This document shows, one piece after another, positions 1 through 16,630 of a DNA stretch of 64,000 bases (positions are counted from its first letter, which is position 1; the number at the start of each line of letters is the position of its first letter). The stretch spans positions 14,568,481 to 14,632,480 of the forward strand of contig CM040448.1 in the NCBI GenBank assembly GCA_022749755.1. Direction: 5' to 3'. This DNA comes from Azadirachta indica (Eukaryota > Streptophyta > Magnoliopsida > Sapindales > Meliaceae). The notes under the pieces were generated by a model. It saw only the letters and a program-made list of their open reading frames with translations. It was not told the DNA's origin and searched no databases. The position numbers and the translations under genes were made by a program.

Positions 1-184
1 CAAAAACACAAACGAAACCTTCCTTCATGGCCATCTTTAAAACCACTCAAATTCAACTTAGCTCATTCAGCTTGCACCCCACGCGATAAACACAACACAA
101 CTCATACACAAATTCGTCTGATTCTAGAAAAACCTCTCCACATGAGAATCTGAAACCTTTTTTGAAGCCAATAATAAGAACTCC

Positions 185-1295
185 ATGGCTTTCCTCATGC
201 CTAATCTCTCCCCCTCTCTTCTTCCCCAAACCAAATCACCAAAAGAAAAACCCCTTCTTCAAACAATAACAAAATATAATAGCAGCACTCTGTATCCTCT
301 TGCTCTCTCCTCTGTTGCTAGTTTACGGACACCTTCACTTCAGGATGCTCAAGTTAAGACTCCACCAGGTGCACAGGATAGTAATCCCCAGCAACACCAT
401 GAAAAAGATGATTTTTTTGTCAACTTAGGCCTTGCTGTTCGGACGCTCCGTGAGGATTTGCCTCTGTTGTTTACCAGAGACCTCAATTATGATATTTATA
501 GGTGATATCTTCATCTGGGTATCTCTTATTTTCTTCTTCTTTTTATGCTTGTTTGGCGATGAAGTTTAGGGTTTTAGTGATTCTGTTGAATTTGCAATTT
601 GGTCATATGCAAATGTATAACTTTGTGAACTGAGGATTTCATGGCAATTATAAGTAATTTCCTGCTTTGTTATCTCTTATTTTGTACAAATTTGTTTGTT
701 CTCTGCAATTATGGATGCGGGTATCTCTTGTTTTCTAGGACTACTTTTCTGTTTGTTTCCCCGGAAAATTTAGGATTTTTATTGAATTGTGTTATTTTGC
801 AGGGATGATATAACATTTGTGGATCCATTGAATACATTTACTGGCATTGAGAACTACAAATTGATCTTCTGGGCATTGAGATTTCATGGTAAATTTCTGT
901 TTCGCGAAATCTCATTGGGTGTGTATAGGGTATGGCAACCTTCAGAGAATGTAATATTGGTAAGGTGGAACTTGAGGGCTGTACCTAGAGTTCCATGGGA
1001 GGCTGAAGGCCAGTTTCAGGGAAATTCAAGGTATAAATTGGACCGAAATGGCAAAATCTACGAGCACAAAGTTGACAATTTAGCATTCAATTTCCCTCAG
1101 CCACTTAAACCGGCAGCTTCGGTGTTGGACTTAGTAACTGCGTGCCCTGTTAGTCCTAATCCGACATTCTTGTGGGATCCGGTGGACATGCGCTCGTCTT
1201 CATGGGTGGAGTTCTATCGAGCAGTGAGGGAGACATTGACGAGGAATCAAGATGATTACTTGCATCTACAAGATAGCCTTGTTACATGTTCATAG
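185..1295 (+). CDS. DUF2358 family protein (NTF2-like fold), two exons
   Basis: Two exons, 185-501 and 803-1295, join through a GT-AG intron in phase 2 and give about 269 residues. The first ~70 residues are rich in Ser, Pro, Lys and Thr with few acids, as in a chloroplast transit peptide (inference). The conserved part starts near residue 78 and holds the segments LREDLPLLFTRDLNYDIYR and DDITFVDPLNTFTGIENY, then the core around VRWNLRAVPRVPWEAEGQF. This is the plant DUF2358 family (At1g16320 and At1g79510 in Arabidopsis), which has an NTF2-like fold and, to my knowledge, no established biochemical role. It lies tail-to-tail with the cyclin B3;1 gene, the same neighbour as in Arabidopsis. The start is the first ATG of the open frame. 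The family call is firm; function is unknown. Confidence 0.9.
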
Positions 1296-2026
1296 TTTTG
1301 AGGTTTTGGATGCATACATAGTGTATACAATTTTTTTTTTTTAATTATGTATATATATAAACATATTAAGCATTACCTAATAATGAATTTTGTTGGAAGA
1401 AACGCGATGTGGATCCTAGAGAGTTGGAGGCGGAGAAGCCCCGTTAGCTTATTTTCCCGCCATTAGCAAGTACCAACATTAAAACCCTCTAAAGGTTCTA
1501 GTTCAAGCATTTGGGCGCAAGATTTTGTGATTCTCCAATCACATAATAATGAGGAAGCACTTGTGTACATCTGAAGCTCTATTGCACAAACGGAAAAGAT
1601 GAGATAACCTCAATACTCATACATCAATATGTATAATGGTTGGTAACAGCACCATCAGTAAATGATGCTTGAATGAACTATACGTACACACCATATATTA
1701 AATCCACTTGGAGAAAAAACTTGAAATAGAGCTACAAATAAGGACTGCAAATTGTCAGGGGTTCTTTAGCTTTAATCCTACAATGCGGGGCATCTCTCAA
1801 CGCTAAAAGCAAATTGAGTTATACCGGTGATGATCCATCCAGGAAGGTACCTAGGCTGCAAGGTTTTAAGAACAAATGGTTTGTAAATGGCCAGAAGAGT
1901 TTAAAAATGATTTCAAAATGTCATTCTCGATAGAACCGAATCCTTTACCTGGCACTAGTTTAGTTCATATCAGTGCTAAAACATGTATATAAGACTTATT
2001 TACAGAGGAAAAATACATCTACGGGA
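1296..2026. other. Convergent 3' intergenic stretch
   Basis: The two flanking genes end towards each other here, so this stretch probably holds both 3' UTRs. A short T-tract and TA-rich run lie just after the first gene's stop (about 1325-1370). I see no further coding signal. Confidence 0.6.
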
Positions 2027-5000
2027 TCAAAGAGGAAGTCTATCCAAGGGTTTGATAGCAGCAACACCGCTCATATCAGGCCTCATGTACTTCTCATAAG
2101 TGACCTTCAACTGTCCCTTTTTAGCAGCTTTATGGAATTTTAGAATCATATTAGCACAGTCTCTGCAATCAGCAAATAATTATAAACAACATTCAGCATT
2201 TGGTAACAAATGTAGGGGATTTTTTCTTTCTGAATGGAAAAAGGAAAAAGACATGCCTGATTTGGGACACATCATAACGTGCATGTTTACCCAACAAAGG
2301 TGTCCAGCTGGGAGTCTTTTGTAGGGTCCCCCGTGCAACATAAATAGCTGCAGCACATAACAATGAAGGCTTGAACTTCAAAGCTTCATATTCGACCAAG
2401 GCCAACTCGATGAGGTAGAACGAGAGATGTTCAAGCTGGTGGTAATATCCACAAAGGCAGCAAAGTATTTAGAATATGTAGAAAATCTATATATTCTTCT
2501 TTAATAACTTGAGAATTGGCTCCAAAGCTATGACTTTGAAAGCTACTGTGTACCTTTGTGTCTGATTGAGCTGCCTTGAGAAATCTTAACATGAAAACAT
2601 ATGGAGTAGGCACATTTAGACGAAACTTCAACTTTTTCAGCATAAGCTTCTCCTGAAAAGACAAAGCCAGTGAACATATTCAAGACCAAGGAAGTTGTTC
2701 AATTACCTTTTCCTGATTAGTGACATAATTATATAATCTTGCGCCAGGTTTATTAACGTAAACGAAGAGCATATTCAGGTAGATGAGTAAAGTGCACAAA
2801 GCAGGTCCCTTGAAGCAATAGTTATAAAGTATAGCAAAAGAAATAATCCATCAAAAATAGTCCACTTATTGAAAATGAATACCATTCTGAGCATTTGGTC
2901 TCTTGTGTATGTCTCTGCTGAAATGCTTATTAAATCTTTCACCTGCATTTAGTGTGGCATCAAGAATCAGATCAGCAAGTTTAGGAATAACTTATTGAGA
3001 TGGAAGAGGAAAGAAAAGGAAAGAATATAAATGACATTTTATGAATTTGACAGGTTAATACTCACCCTAGGATGCCAGAAGTCCTCATATTTTGATGCTA
3101 GCAAAAGTGCAGTAAGACCAACTAACTGCATTTCATTCTTCTTAATCTTTTCTTCGGATAGATATCTGTCTAACAATGTGACCATCAGGTAAAGTGTCTC
3201 TGGCATTAGATCGAATTTGAAGTGTACCTATGTTAAAACACAAAGGACTTAGTCTAGAAAATGAGCAAAATGGTAACCTGATAGGAAACAATGGGAAAGC
3301 AAATAGGAGATATTAAAAGAGAAAAAAAAAAAGATGCAATGAAATTTATATAGAAAGAAGGATACATACTTCAATTAACCAGTTGATCAAAATTCCTCGC
3401 ATTTGAGGTGTAACATCTGTCTGGATTGACATATAACCTTCCTGAGGTGGATTCTGTGCCTGCAGTGAAAGCAGTTTAGCTAAGCAAATCATCAAGCTAA
3501 AAACTATATGCAATGATACTGGATGAGAAATTGAACAAAACAATATAGAAATAAGCGAACAGAACAAAATCAAAATTTAAATAATAATAGCTGGAGGTTG
3601 CAGAAGCTCAAGTTTAAACTTTGGATAGAATGAGAAAAGCCTACACCAACAAAAAGTCAAGGTGTATCAGTTTCTTTTGTTTAAAAAGTCCCATATCTTC
3701 GTAGAAAAGCTGACAAGTTAAATTACATTCTGATCAATCAGAGTAAGGATGATTACAAAAATTCTTGATAGAAATTATTTCAACAATAATTGGGTAGGCA
3801 TGGAAGGGCACCACATTAATCATAAACATAATGAAGTGAATAAAAGTGAATGATCACCTCCATAACCCAATAATACTGATAGATTTCATCAACATATTCA
3901 GCAACTTCCAGTTGATTGCAGTTATCATCAATACTGGGTAGATTTTCCTGCTTGACTTTCCCATTTTCAACTATCAACTGAAAAATGATGCCAATTATAT
4001 TAAAATAAAAAAGATGGAAAAGACAACAGTTATAGTGTAAACAGTTCTCCAACCTTCGAACTTGCCATCAGTGAGGATGTATAAGATCTCCTGCGATTTG
4101 ATTTTCTCCCGGCAATAACGTTTGATGAATTTGTACTCGGATTGGTGCTGTCATCAATTGGAGGCTTTCCTTGAATGACGTCATGTGAAACCACTGATGC
4201 AGTATTCTTTTGAAGAGAAGATCTCACAGCTTCCTTTTTCTTCTTAGATGATGCTGCAGCAATGGATACTGATTTCTTCAGACTTGATGATCGCTTGGAT
4301 TTTAAAGTCCCTCGAGCACTGGAAGGCAGTAATGCAGTTCTCACAATTGGCTGGGTCAGAAAAGACACAAGGCACTTGTATTACTAAATCTGGCAAAACA
4401 AAATCACTATCTTTTGGCTATCTATAGCCAGAGAGAGAGAGAAAGAATTACAACAACCTTAGAAGAGCTTGTATTTGACTGGTTAACCTTTTTAACCACT
4501 GATAAAGACTTCCTTCAATAGTCAAAAGAAAAGTCATCAACAGCTAGTACATGTTTTAGTTTTAACAAACAAGGAATAATTAGCAGAGACACAAACCTTG
4601 TTGGTATAGGAGGATTCCTTGAAATCCTGAAATATAATAGCAAATTTAGGAATATCCTCAGAATTATGATGAAGACAAGAAGACCAAAGAATCACAAAAT
4701 AAACATGGCAAACATAGTAAACTTCATACCTGCTAGCAGTGACAATAGATCCTTGCCCACTCTCCTTTGAATTGATACGTCCATCATTTGAAGAGGAAGC
4801 CAAATCTTTGATACCTATGTATCATCAACACTAATAAATACCTATAATACAATGGTCAGCCACAAAAAAAGAATAATTTTAGAAATTAACCTTTCTTTGA
4901 AGTATGATCATCACCAATACATTGACTTATATTTGCTCTCACTTTTCCCTACACAGACAAAATCAAAAGAAAAGAAAAAGAAAAAGATAAAGGTTGGTTA

Positions 5001-7836
5001 ATTGCAAGAAATAGAGAAGGAACTAAAGAGCAGAATCCTCCCATGGGTAGTTTAAAGATCGTTTACCAACACTGAGGTTATATGCTAACTTTACTTTACA
5101 CCTTGAAAAAACAAACTTTAGTGGTTTTAAAGCATCTTACCTATATGTTAGATATTAAGCCTTATGAAATATTTAATGCATTAGTCCTTTTTTTTATTTT
5201 TTCTTTCGTGTGTTTGAAGGTGGGGTTCGATAGTACAGCAAAGGGCTTCAAAGCATAGAGCTAGAACTGAACCATGTCCCACCCATCACATAGAGTTGAG
5301 AGGAAACATTGCCTTAACTACAAAACTAGTGGTAGGCCAACTGATTTTTGGTTTTTTGGAACTAGAATGCTACAGTAAAAAGAGCTACTGGATGGAATTG
5401 TTTTAATCTTTCAAGTCAAGAAATAACTTTAAGAAAAGCAGTACAGAAACCAACAGATTTTAAAAAAGGTCACAAAACAATGATTAACTTGGTTTTCATT
5501 TCCATACCGTGAAAGATTTTCTTGATGAGACATTCACGGTCCTTGCACCTGAACCCAGTGAAACCCTAGAAAGGTACATAAAAATTTAGAAAGACGTCAA
5601 ATAATAATAAGCAAACATGATTGATATACAGGAACTCATAATCCAAAAGGCAAAACCAAAAATACCAGGACATGCAGAAAGAAAAGAAGATTAAAACTTG
5701 ATTATATCTTGTTCATTAACTAATTGCAGTTTTAATACCATTTACTTTAGATGGCAGAAGATTTCTTTTCATCCAAACTTTTGTCAGAGCTAGTAAGGGA
5801 GGCAAGCCACCTCCATCAAACTACATTTGTAAAAGATCCAACTGTATCTTCTAAAGTTGTTACTTGTTAAATAATATATTGATCTTTTAAAGCTGCTATC
5901 CTTTTGTTTTGGACCGAAGGCAAAGAGGATCCCTGGAAATATAGGTTACACACACAGAGACCAAATCTAACAAATATAATCATGCACAGAGAGCATGTAA
6001 AATTCCACCCATAATTTATTTCCTTTGAACAACTATCCAACATTAAACTCAATAAGTCAATTGCATTAATTCTTCAAGCAATACAGAATGAACACCAGGA
6101 ACATATACATGTTTAGTTCAACAGTTCTTTTTTCCCAAAATTCATTTTCAGACTCAAACCCATCTTCTATGAAGTCATCAGCAAGCTAGGATACATAAAT
6201 TGCCAAACTTTGATCTGTATCATTTTTACAAACATATAGAGAAATAAACATTACAATGACAATAATAATAAAGATACAATGTGCATACCGTTGCAAGAGT
6301 GCAGTTTTCTCACCCTTCCTGCATTTAAACACAAGAAGAAACTTCGTAACTAAAGCCTCATCCGCCTTAGAAACTTCTGAACCCACAGAGTCATAAATAA
6401 AAATGTGAAGTATCACAACCAGCCTTAGATACTTCAATGGGCAATGGGAAGCATCTCAAAAGCCTCTTTGAAACAAGAAGCAAGCAAATCAAAAGGAAAG
6501 TCACTCACAATGATTTAGAGCCATCATGCACTACATTCCTCGGAATGTTGCCCTCTAAATTGCTGACATCAACCAGTGCTTTTCTTCCAACTTTTGTCTT
6601 AGCTGAAAAGACCAATTAGCTATAAAGAGGGTTTTCAAAACATATAACTTAAGTGTACGTCATATATAAGAGACAGTTAAACCTCACCAGTACTGGCACC
6701 CGTGCCTTTGCTATACTCCATCTTGTTCAAAATCCCCTTCGTAAGAAAACACACAAGCACATGTAATAATAAAATTAGAAAGGTATTGAACATTAAAAAA
6801 TTATGCATGCAATCTCACTCCCACCTATATCACATTTATGGAGTACTAAAGAAAAGACTTGAAAGGTAATAACCTTTGTATCACTTTCACTTGCTGGAGC
6901 TGCAACCTTTTTAAGCGGTGCCAAATACTTTCTGCAATATCAACAATGCTAGGATATTAAACAAAGTAAAGAAACTCAAAACTTTTAACCTGATCCTCTG
7001 TTTGGTTCATGAGAAAGCCAGGAACAATAGTTAATATGTTTGGGTTTCTAACAGAAAAACACCTTAAGTTTGCCAGGTGTTCATATATGGCCAAGTAAAG
7101 CAGGTTTATGAAAATTCTGAAATTACCAATCAAGTTTTATTCATTGTATATCAGCAGTAAGAGCTAGTAAATCTGAACTTACATGGTATTGGGATCCCCT
7201 TTAACCTTTTCATTTTCTGAATAGACCTTAAAATTTCTGACACCCACTGTTAGAATGCAGAAGACGAAAGTGAATCATAATTCAAATTTAAAATTCCAAA
7301 ACATTTAACTAACAGAAGTCAAAGAAGCCCGAACCAGCCATACCTGTGCGGCTATCTTTAGTGAATTGATTAAGGCCCATTTTCAATTTTCCCTTAAATT
7401 TATAGAAACACAACAGTTTAATAAATGAGATAACAGAATGAAATTCAGCACAATAACATTTTAAAGTAGGTATAAAGTAATAAAAACCCTAATTCCTCTC
7501 TCAATCATTTTCAATTTCCGCAAACATTTCAAACTCTATGAATGCTTTTCCTCTCTTCCAATAATATGGGAGTCTTTAGTCAAGAAAAACTATATTTCCT
7601 CTCCGAATTCTCCAAAACACTTAAAAGCAATAGATCCTCTTCCACTGCTAAGTAATTTCAAGAAACCCTAACTTTTTTTCGTTCTTCAAATTTTTTGGAA
7701 AACAAGACGAACAAGAAGATAAAATCAGCAAATCGCTTGCCATTGATAGCAGAGATTTCAGGTATGGATGCAAAAAAGAAATAAAACAAATTTATGGTTT
7801 ATTATATGAGTGAGTGCGTACCTTTACTGAAGTCAT
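2027..7836 (-). CDS. CYCB3;1: G2/mitotic cyclin B3;1 (many exons)
   Basis: B3-type mitotic cyclin, expected to activate a CDK and act in mitosis and meiosis. Well-supported exons on the minus strand: 7822-7836, 7344-7392, several small N-terminal exons down to about 4735, then 4458-4512, 4054-4350, 3858-3977, 3370-3459, a conserved exon at about 3066-3234, 2883-2942, 2554-2652, 2257-2435 and 2027-2162. The N-terminal half is Ser/Lys-rich and contains a destruction box, RKALVDVSN (6559-6585), for APC/C-dependent breakdown. The cyclin box runs from MRGILINWLIEVHFKFDLM through LLASKYEDFWHPR, and the C-terminal cyclin fold contains LVEYEALKFKPSLLCAAAIY. The C-terminus, IKPLDRLPL, is what I recall for Arabidopsis At1g16330. 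The first coding exon has only five codons (MTSVK); it splices in frame to GKLKMGLNQF, so the ATG at 7836 is preferred over the one at 7380. The last intron has a GC donor. The N-terminal exon borders are not all resolved. Confidence 0.9.
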
Positions 7837-9918
7837 TTATGCGGTGAAGATCTTGAGTTTGAGTTTGAGTTTTGAGTTTTTGAGTTCTGAGTTACCGTTG
7901 CTCTTGAATTCCGCCTCCTCGAATTCGGTCCTAATTTTCAAATGATTTTGCATGAATTTACCTTTATACCCTCCCTTCGCCCACAAAATTTTTCTTTCAA
8001 AAAGAAAAACAAAAAAATTTATTTAATTTTTAATTTATAACCTATCAAAATATTTATTAATTTTCTTTAATTGATTCAACATCCAAGATTTACTATATAT
8101 ATATATATATTTTTTAAACAATTACATCAAATGTGACTGAATTAATTTGTAATTCAAGATTTCTTTGGTATTAAAATTATGTTATGTTACTTATCTTTCA
8201 TTTAATATGTAATAATAATAATAATCAAATAAAAAATAAAGAGGTTGTACTCAATAAATGAATAAAAAGTTTGAAACGAGATTTGGTATGATTTAAGATT
8301 TTATTAATGTCAAAAGTTTTTTAATTTTTTTCCTTTTTCTTTTTTTATAGTTTTGTTGTAACTGAAAGAGAGTTTGCAAAGCACTCAGAAAGATGTTACA
8401 CAAAAACAAGTACAAATTTTCAATTTTTGGAAGTAAAAATGTTAAGCTTTTAAATTTTAAAGATTAACCTAATACTTTGATGTTGGAAATTTTATTTTAT
8501 TGCTCTCATAATATAAATTAAAATTTTGTTGGACTGTTTAAATAATTACGCAATTTTTAATATAAAATGTGTTTACTAAATAAATATAAGAATTTATTTT
8601 TGTCTCAAATTTGAATTCAACTCTTAATACACATAGTTTGTTTATTTTTTTGTTCCATTTGTTTTTTCAAATAAAAAAATTCTAAAAATTAGTACTTTAA
8701 ATTCAGGCCTTTATAAATGTTAAATGTTAAATTTTATTAATCTTGAAAAAATATAAATAAAATAATCTTCACTCATATACATAAAAACAAAAAATTGTGC
8801 TACTAATTTTGTTCTAGTTGATGATGTTATATAAAAAGTGTATGTATCTAAATTAAAATAATTAATAAAATATTTAAAGTAATAATCACATAACTTAAAA
8901 AATACTTAAAACAATTAAAAATAATACCTTAATTGAAAATTTTGAATACTGAATTATACTAAATTTGAGGGAGAGGCAGAGCATACACCAAGAAAAGACA
9001 CAAGAAGTCTTGAAAAGAGGGGAAAAAAAAAAGCATTACATTTTTGTATGGTGATAATATAAATAAATTAATTAAGTATATTTTTGACTAGCGATTAATA
9101 AGTTTATTGGACTTTTTAAATTTAGCCAAAAAGTTAAAAATTCTAACTTTTTTTCTGAATTAAAAAGAATATAAAAATTATCAAAAAGTTAAAAAAGACA
9201 AACACACTTTCAACCAGTGCTTGATCTCATCTTTCTAAACACTCTCATCAAAGTGTTTTTGTTTTTTCAGACATAGGACATGGGGAATACAGGGATTAGC
9301 TCAAAAAACAAAGACAATATTTGCCCACTACTCCAACAGTAAAATGAATACAAACAATAAATAAATTTTTTGCGTTGTTCAATCAGAAGTCACAGCTTTC
9401 GATCATCTGCAGGATTAGTTATTCTGCTCTGCACGCAAATATAAATATAAGTATGGATGATGCCCATATACGCTACTCATCTCTGCATTTAAGCATTCTT
9501 AAATCTACAACAAAACACCCAAAACATAGATAATAAAATGAACTTGCAATGCGCTCAAGAGTGCAATGGTACGACAGGTGGTCCAAGAATTTGGACGGTA
9601 TCTTAAAACCGAAGCTTCAAATACAGTGTCTTGAAAAGGAATGATTTATAGGATCAAAGAAGTCACAAACTACAGACATGTGGCATCCGATAGAAGAATG
9701 CAGTTATCGGTTTTGTGATGTATCATTATGCAAGGAGAATCGATAACTATCAACTGTAACATTTTTTATTGGTAGCTACGTCAGGATGCGGGAACACATT
9801 TGCTGTGTGTGCTGTGGCAAAATACTACATTATCTAAAATCACACAATCTTTTCAGAAGGATAACAGAAATGAAAAGTTATCAATTGCTTACCCCCAATG
9901 AGAAGCCTCAAAGTCTTA
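7837..9918. other. AT-rich intergenic region (cyclin 5' side, KDSA 3' side)
   Basis: About 2 kb that is very AT-rich from roughly 7980 to 9250, with a short TA run at 8095-8110 and no open frame of note. The right part (about 9400-9918) is less AT-rich and probably includes the 3' UTR of the KDSA gene. No gene or clear mobile element was recognised. Confidence 0.6.
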
Positions 9919-13798
<3,880 letters not shown>

Positions 13799-14128
13799 TT
13801 CTTTGCTTTGCTTTGTTTTGCTTTGCTTTAGAGAGAAGAGAGTGAAACTGAGTTAAGTTACTGGAGACTTTTCTACTTTCTTGCGAACACTTATATTAGT
13901 TAACATTAACATGAAATGTCCAAGTTGCCCTTAAAGGAAAGGAGTTTTGTTCTTACCCTCCCCGCCTTCATCAACCCGAAAACCCAAGACCCAAAGCGCA
14001 AGTATTGTTTAGACGTTCACACTTCACCCAGAGGATTAACAATTCAGACAGTAGAAGAAAGGGGAATTTTTTAAGGGTTTTGTGCATTGAAGAAGACTAT
14101 TTCGGGTTAGCATTTCATACCTACACTT
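13799..14128. promoter_or_regulatory. Short divergent promoter between KDSA and the PPR gene
   Basis: Only 330 bp separate the two start codons, which face away from each other, so both promoters and both 5' UTRs must fit here. A pentamer-like run of TTTGC repeats (about 13801-13829) lies at the KDSA side, in its 5' leader. I see no convincing TATA box for either gene. That the pair shares regulation is inference. Confidence 0.6.
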
Positions 14129-16630
14129 ATGATTCACCGTACGAAGAAGTTGTGCCACAGAGCTCTCTATTTTTCACTCACTAAAAACCCTAATAGTAGG
14201 TGCTCATTTAGCTCGAATTTCATCGAACACACTAATTTTAACCCTAGTTTTGTGAAAAATCCAAATTTTTTTACTAGCCGATTTTATGTTGAAAACCATG
14301 GTTTTGTTAAAGACCCTACTTTTATTCTCAGTCCTCAACTTTTCAGCTACCTCAGTCATGTTAGAAGCTATTGTTCTGGGAAGGGTGTTGATGGTCCAAA
14401 GTGCGGTGAGTGGACTGAAGAGATAGAATATTTAGATGAATCAGGGAGTGTTATATACAGCGGTAAAGGTATACGGTCAGTTGAGCCAGGATTTGATGAC
14501 CATATTATGGTTGGTGGGACAAAAAAGCCATTATTGAATGCCTCAGCAGTTGCAAAGATTGTTGAGGTTGTGAATAGGTGGAAATGGGGACCAGAACTGG
14601 AGACGCAATTGGATAAACTCCAATTTTTGCCGAAGATGGTTCACATAACCCAAGCACTGAAAATTATCAAAGATAGTGATGCATCATTGAGTTTGTTTAG
14701 ATGGGCTAAGAGGCAATCTTGGTATGTGTCAGATGACGATTGTTTTATTATGTTGTTCGATGTGTTGAATCAGAGTAGAGATTTTGATGGGATACAGTCA
14801 ATATTTGATGAGATGGTTCAAGATTCGATTAAAAATGGGACTTCCTCCTTCAAGGCATACAACAGGGTTATTCAGTATTTGGCTAAAGCTGATAAATTGG
14901 AGGTGTCATATTGTTGTTTCAAGAAGATTTTGGATTTGGGTGGCAAGATTGATACACAAACCTACAATGTGCTTATGACATTGTTTCTGAATAAGGGTTT
15001 GCCTTACAAGGCGTTTGAGATGTATGAGAGCATGGAAAAGTCAGAGTGTTTGTTAGACGGCTCCACCTATGAATTGTTGATACCGAGTTTGGCAAAATCG
15101 GGCCGTCTTGAGGCAGCTTTAAAGCTCTTCCAAGAGATGAAGAAAAGAAATTTACGGCCAAGCTTTAACATCTTTGCATCGCTTGTTGATTCAATGGGAA
15201 AAGCTGGGAGGCTTGACACTTCAATGAAGGTTTACATGGAAATGAAAGGCCATGGGCTTAGGCCATCTGCTCCTATGTATGTTTCTTTAATAGAGTCGTA
15301 TGCTAAAGCGGGGAAGTTGGATACTGCTCTTAAGCTTTGGGATGAGATGAAGATTGCAGGGTTTCGGCCCAACTTTGGTTTGTACACTATGATTATTGAG
15401 TCCCATGCAAAATCAGGGAAGCTTGATATTGCAATGTCCATCTTTAAAGATATGGAGAAGGTTGGATTTCTACCCACTCCATCCACCTATTCATGTCTTT
15501 TGGAACTGCATGCTGCCTCTGGACAAGTAGATTCAGCCATGAAGCTGTATAACTCAATGACCAATGCAGGATTGAGACCTGGCCTAAGTACTTATACTAG
15601 CCTGTTGACACTCCTGGCTAAGAAGAAGCTTGTTGATGTGGCTGCCAAAATCTTACTTGAAATGAAGGCCATGGGATTTTCTGTTGACGTGAGTGCTAGC
15701 GATGTTCTAATGGTGTATATTAAGGATGGTTCTGTTGAGCTTGCATTGAGATGGCTACGTTTTATGGGTTCATCAGGGATTAGGACAAATAACTTCATAA
15801 TCAGACAGTTGTTTGAGTCATCCATGAAGCATGGTTTGTATGAATCTGCTAAGCCTCTTCTTGAGACCTATGTTGATTCAGCTGCTAAAGTGGATCTTGT
15901 ACTTTATACATCAATTCTTGCTCATCTTGTACGATGCCAAGATGAGCAGAATGAGAGACATTTGATGTCAATCCTTAGTGCCACGAAACACGAAGCACAT
16001 GCTTTTATGTGTGGCCTCTTCACTGGTCCAGAACGGAGGAAACAACCTGTATTATCCTTTGTGAGGGAATTTTTTCAGAGCATTGATTATGAATTGGAGG
16101 AAGGGGCTGCAAGGTATTTTGTTAATGTGCTTCTCAATTACCTTGTATTAATGGGGCAGATAAATCGAGCTCGATGTGTTTGGAAAGTTGCTTATGAGAA
16201 CAAGCTATTTCCTAAGGCAATAGTTTTTGATCAGCATATTGCTTGGTCCCTTGATGTTAGAAACTTGTCTGTAGGAGCTGCTCTTATAGCTGTTGTCCAC
16301 ACCCTACATAGGTTCAGAAAGCGCATGTTGTATTATGGTGTCGTCCCAAGACGCATCAAATTGGTTACAGGACCTACTCTGAAAATTGTGGTTGCACAGA
16401 TGTTGAGTTCGGTTGAATCACCTTTTGAGGTTAGTAAGGTCGTTTTAAGGGCCCCCGGAGATTCCATCATGGAGTGGTTTAAGAAGCCTATTGTTCAACA
16501 GTTTCTGCTGAACGAGATTCCATCGAGAGCTGATATCCTCATGCACAAGCTGAACATACTTTTTCCTACTTCTGCGCCCGAAATCAGATCACTGGCCCCT
16601 CCCAAACCGCTGATGGGTAAAGCAATCTGA
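14129..16630 (+). CDS. P-class pentatricopeptide repeat protein, mitochondrial, EMB2217-like
   Basis: Single open frame of 833 residues with no intron, typical of plant PPR genes. The N-terminus is basic and Ser/Asn-rich with almost no acids (MIHRTKKLCHRALYF), which suits a mitochondrial presequence. Roughly ten 35-residue PPR motifs cover about residues 200-560. Clear examples read TYNVLMTLFLNKGLPYKAFE, TYELLIPSLAKSGRLEAALK and YVSLIESYAKAGKLDTALK. PPR proteins bind organellar RNA in a sequence-specific way; no E, DYW or SMR domain follows, so RNA stabilisation or processing is likelier than editing. The C-terminal ~250 residues are non-repetitive. Length, layout and position next to KDSA match Arabidopsis At1g79490 (EMB2217, embryo-lethal when lost). 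The RNA target cannot be read from sequence. Confidence 0.95.
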   Translation: MIHRTKKLCHRALYFSLTKNPNSRCSFSSNFIEHTNFNPSFVKNPNFFTSRFYVENHGFVKDPTFILSPQLFSYLSHVRSYCSGKGVDGPKCGEWTEEIEYLDESGSVIYSGKGIRSVEPGFDDHIMVGGTKKPLLNASAVAKIVEVVNRWKWGPELETQLDKLQFLPKMVHITQALKIIKDSDASLSLFRWAKRQSWYVSDDDCFIMLFDVLNQSRDFDGIQSIFDEMVQDSIKNGTSSFKAYNRVIQYLAKADKLEVSYCCFKKILDLGGKIDTQTYNVLMTLFLNKGLPYKAFEMYESMEKSECLLDGSTYELLIPSLAKSGRLEAALKLFQEMKKRNLRPSFNIFASLVDSMGKAGRLDTSMKVYMEMKGHGLRPSAPMYVSLIESYAKAGKLDTALKLWDEMKIAGFRPNFGLYTMIIESHAKSGKLDIAMSIFKDMEKVGFLPTPSTYSCLLELHAASGQVDSAMKLYNSMTNAGLRPGLSTYTSLLTLLAKKKLVDVAAKILLEMKAMGFSVDVSASDVLMVYIKDGSVELALRWLRFMGSSGIRTNNFIIRQLFESSMKHGLYESAKPLLETYVDSAAKVDLVLYTSILAHLVRCQDEQNERHLMSILSATKHEAHAFMCGLFTGPERRKQPVLSFVREFFQSIDYELEEGAARYFVNVLLNYLVLMGQINRARCVWKVAYENKLFPKAIVFDQHIAWSLDVRNLSVGAALIAVVHTLHRFRKRMLYYGVVPRRIKLVTGPTLKIVVAQMLSSVESPFEVSKVVLRAPGDSIMEWFKKPIVQQFLLNEIPSRADILMHKLNILFPTSAPEIRSLAPPKPLMGKAI

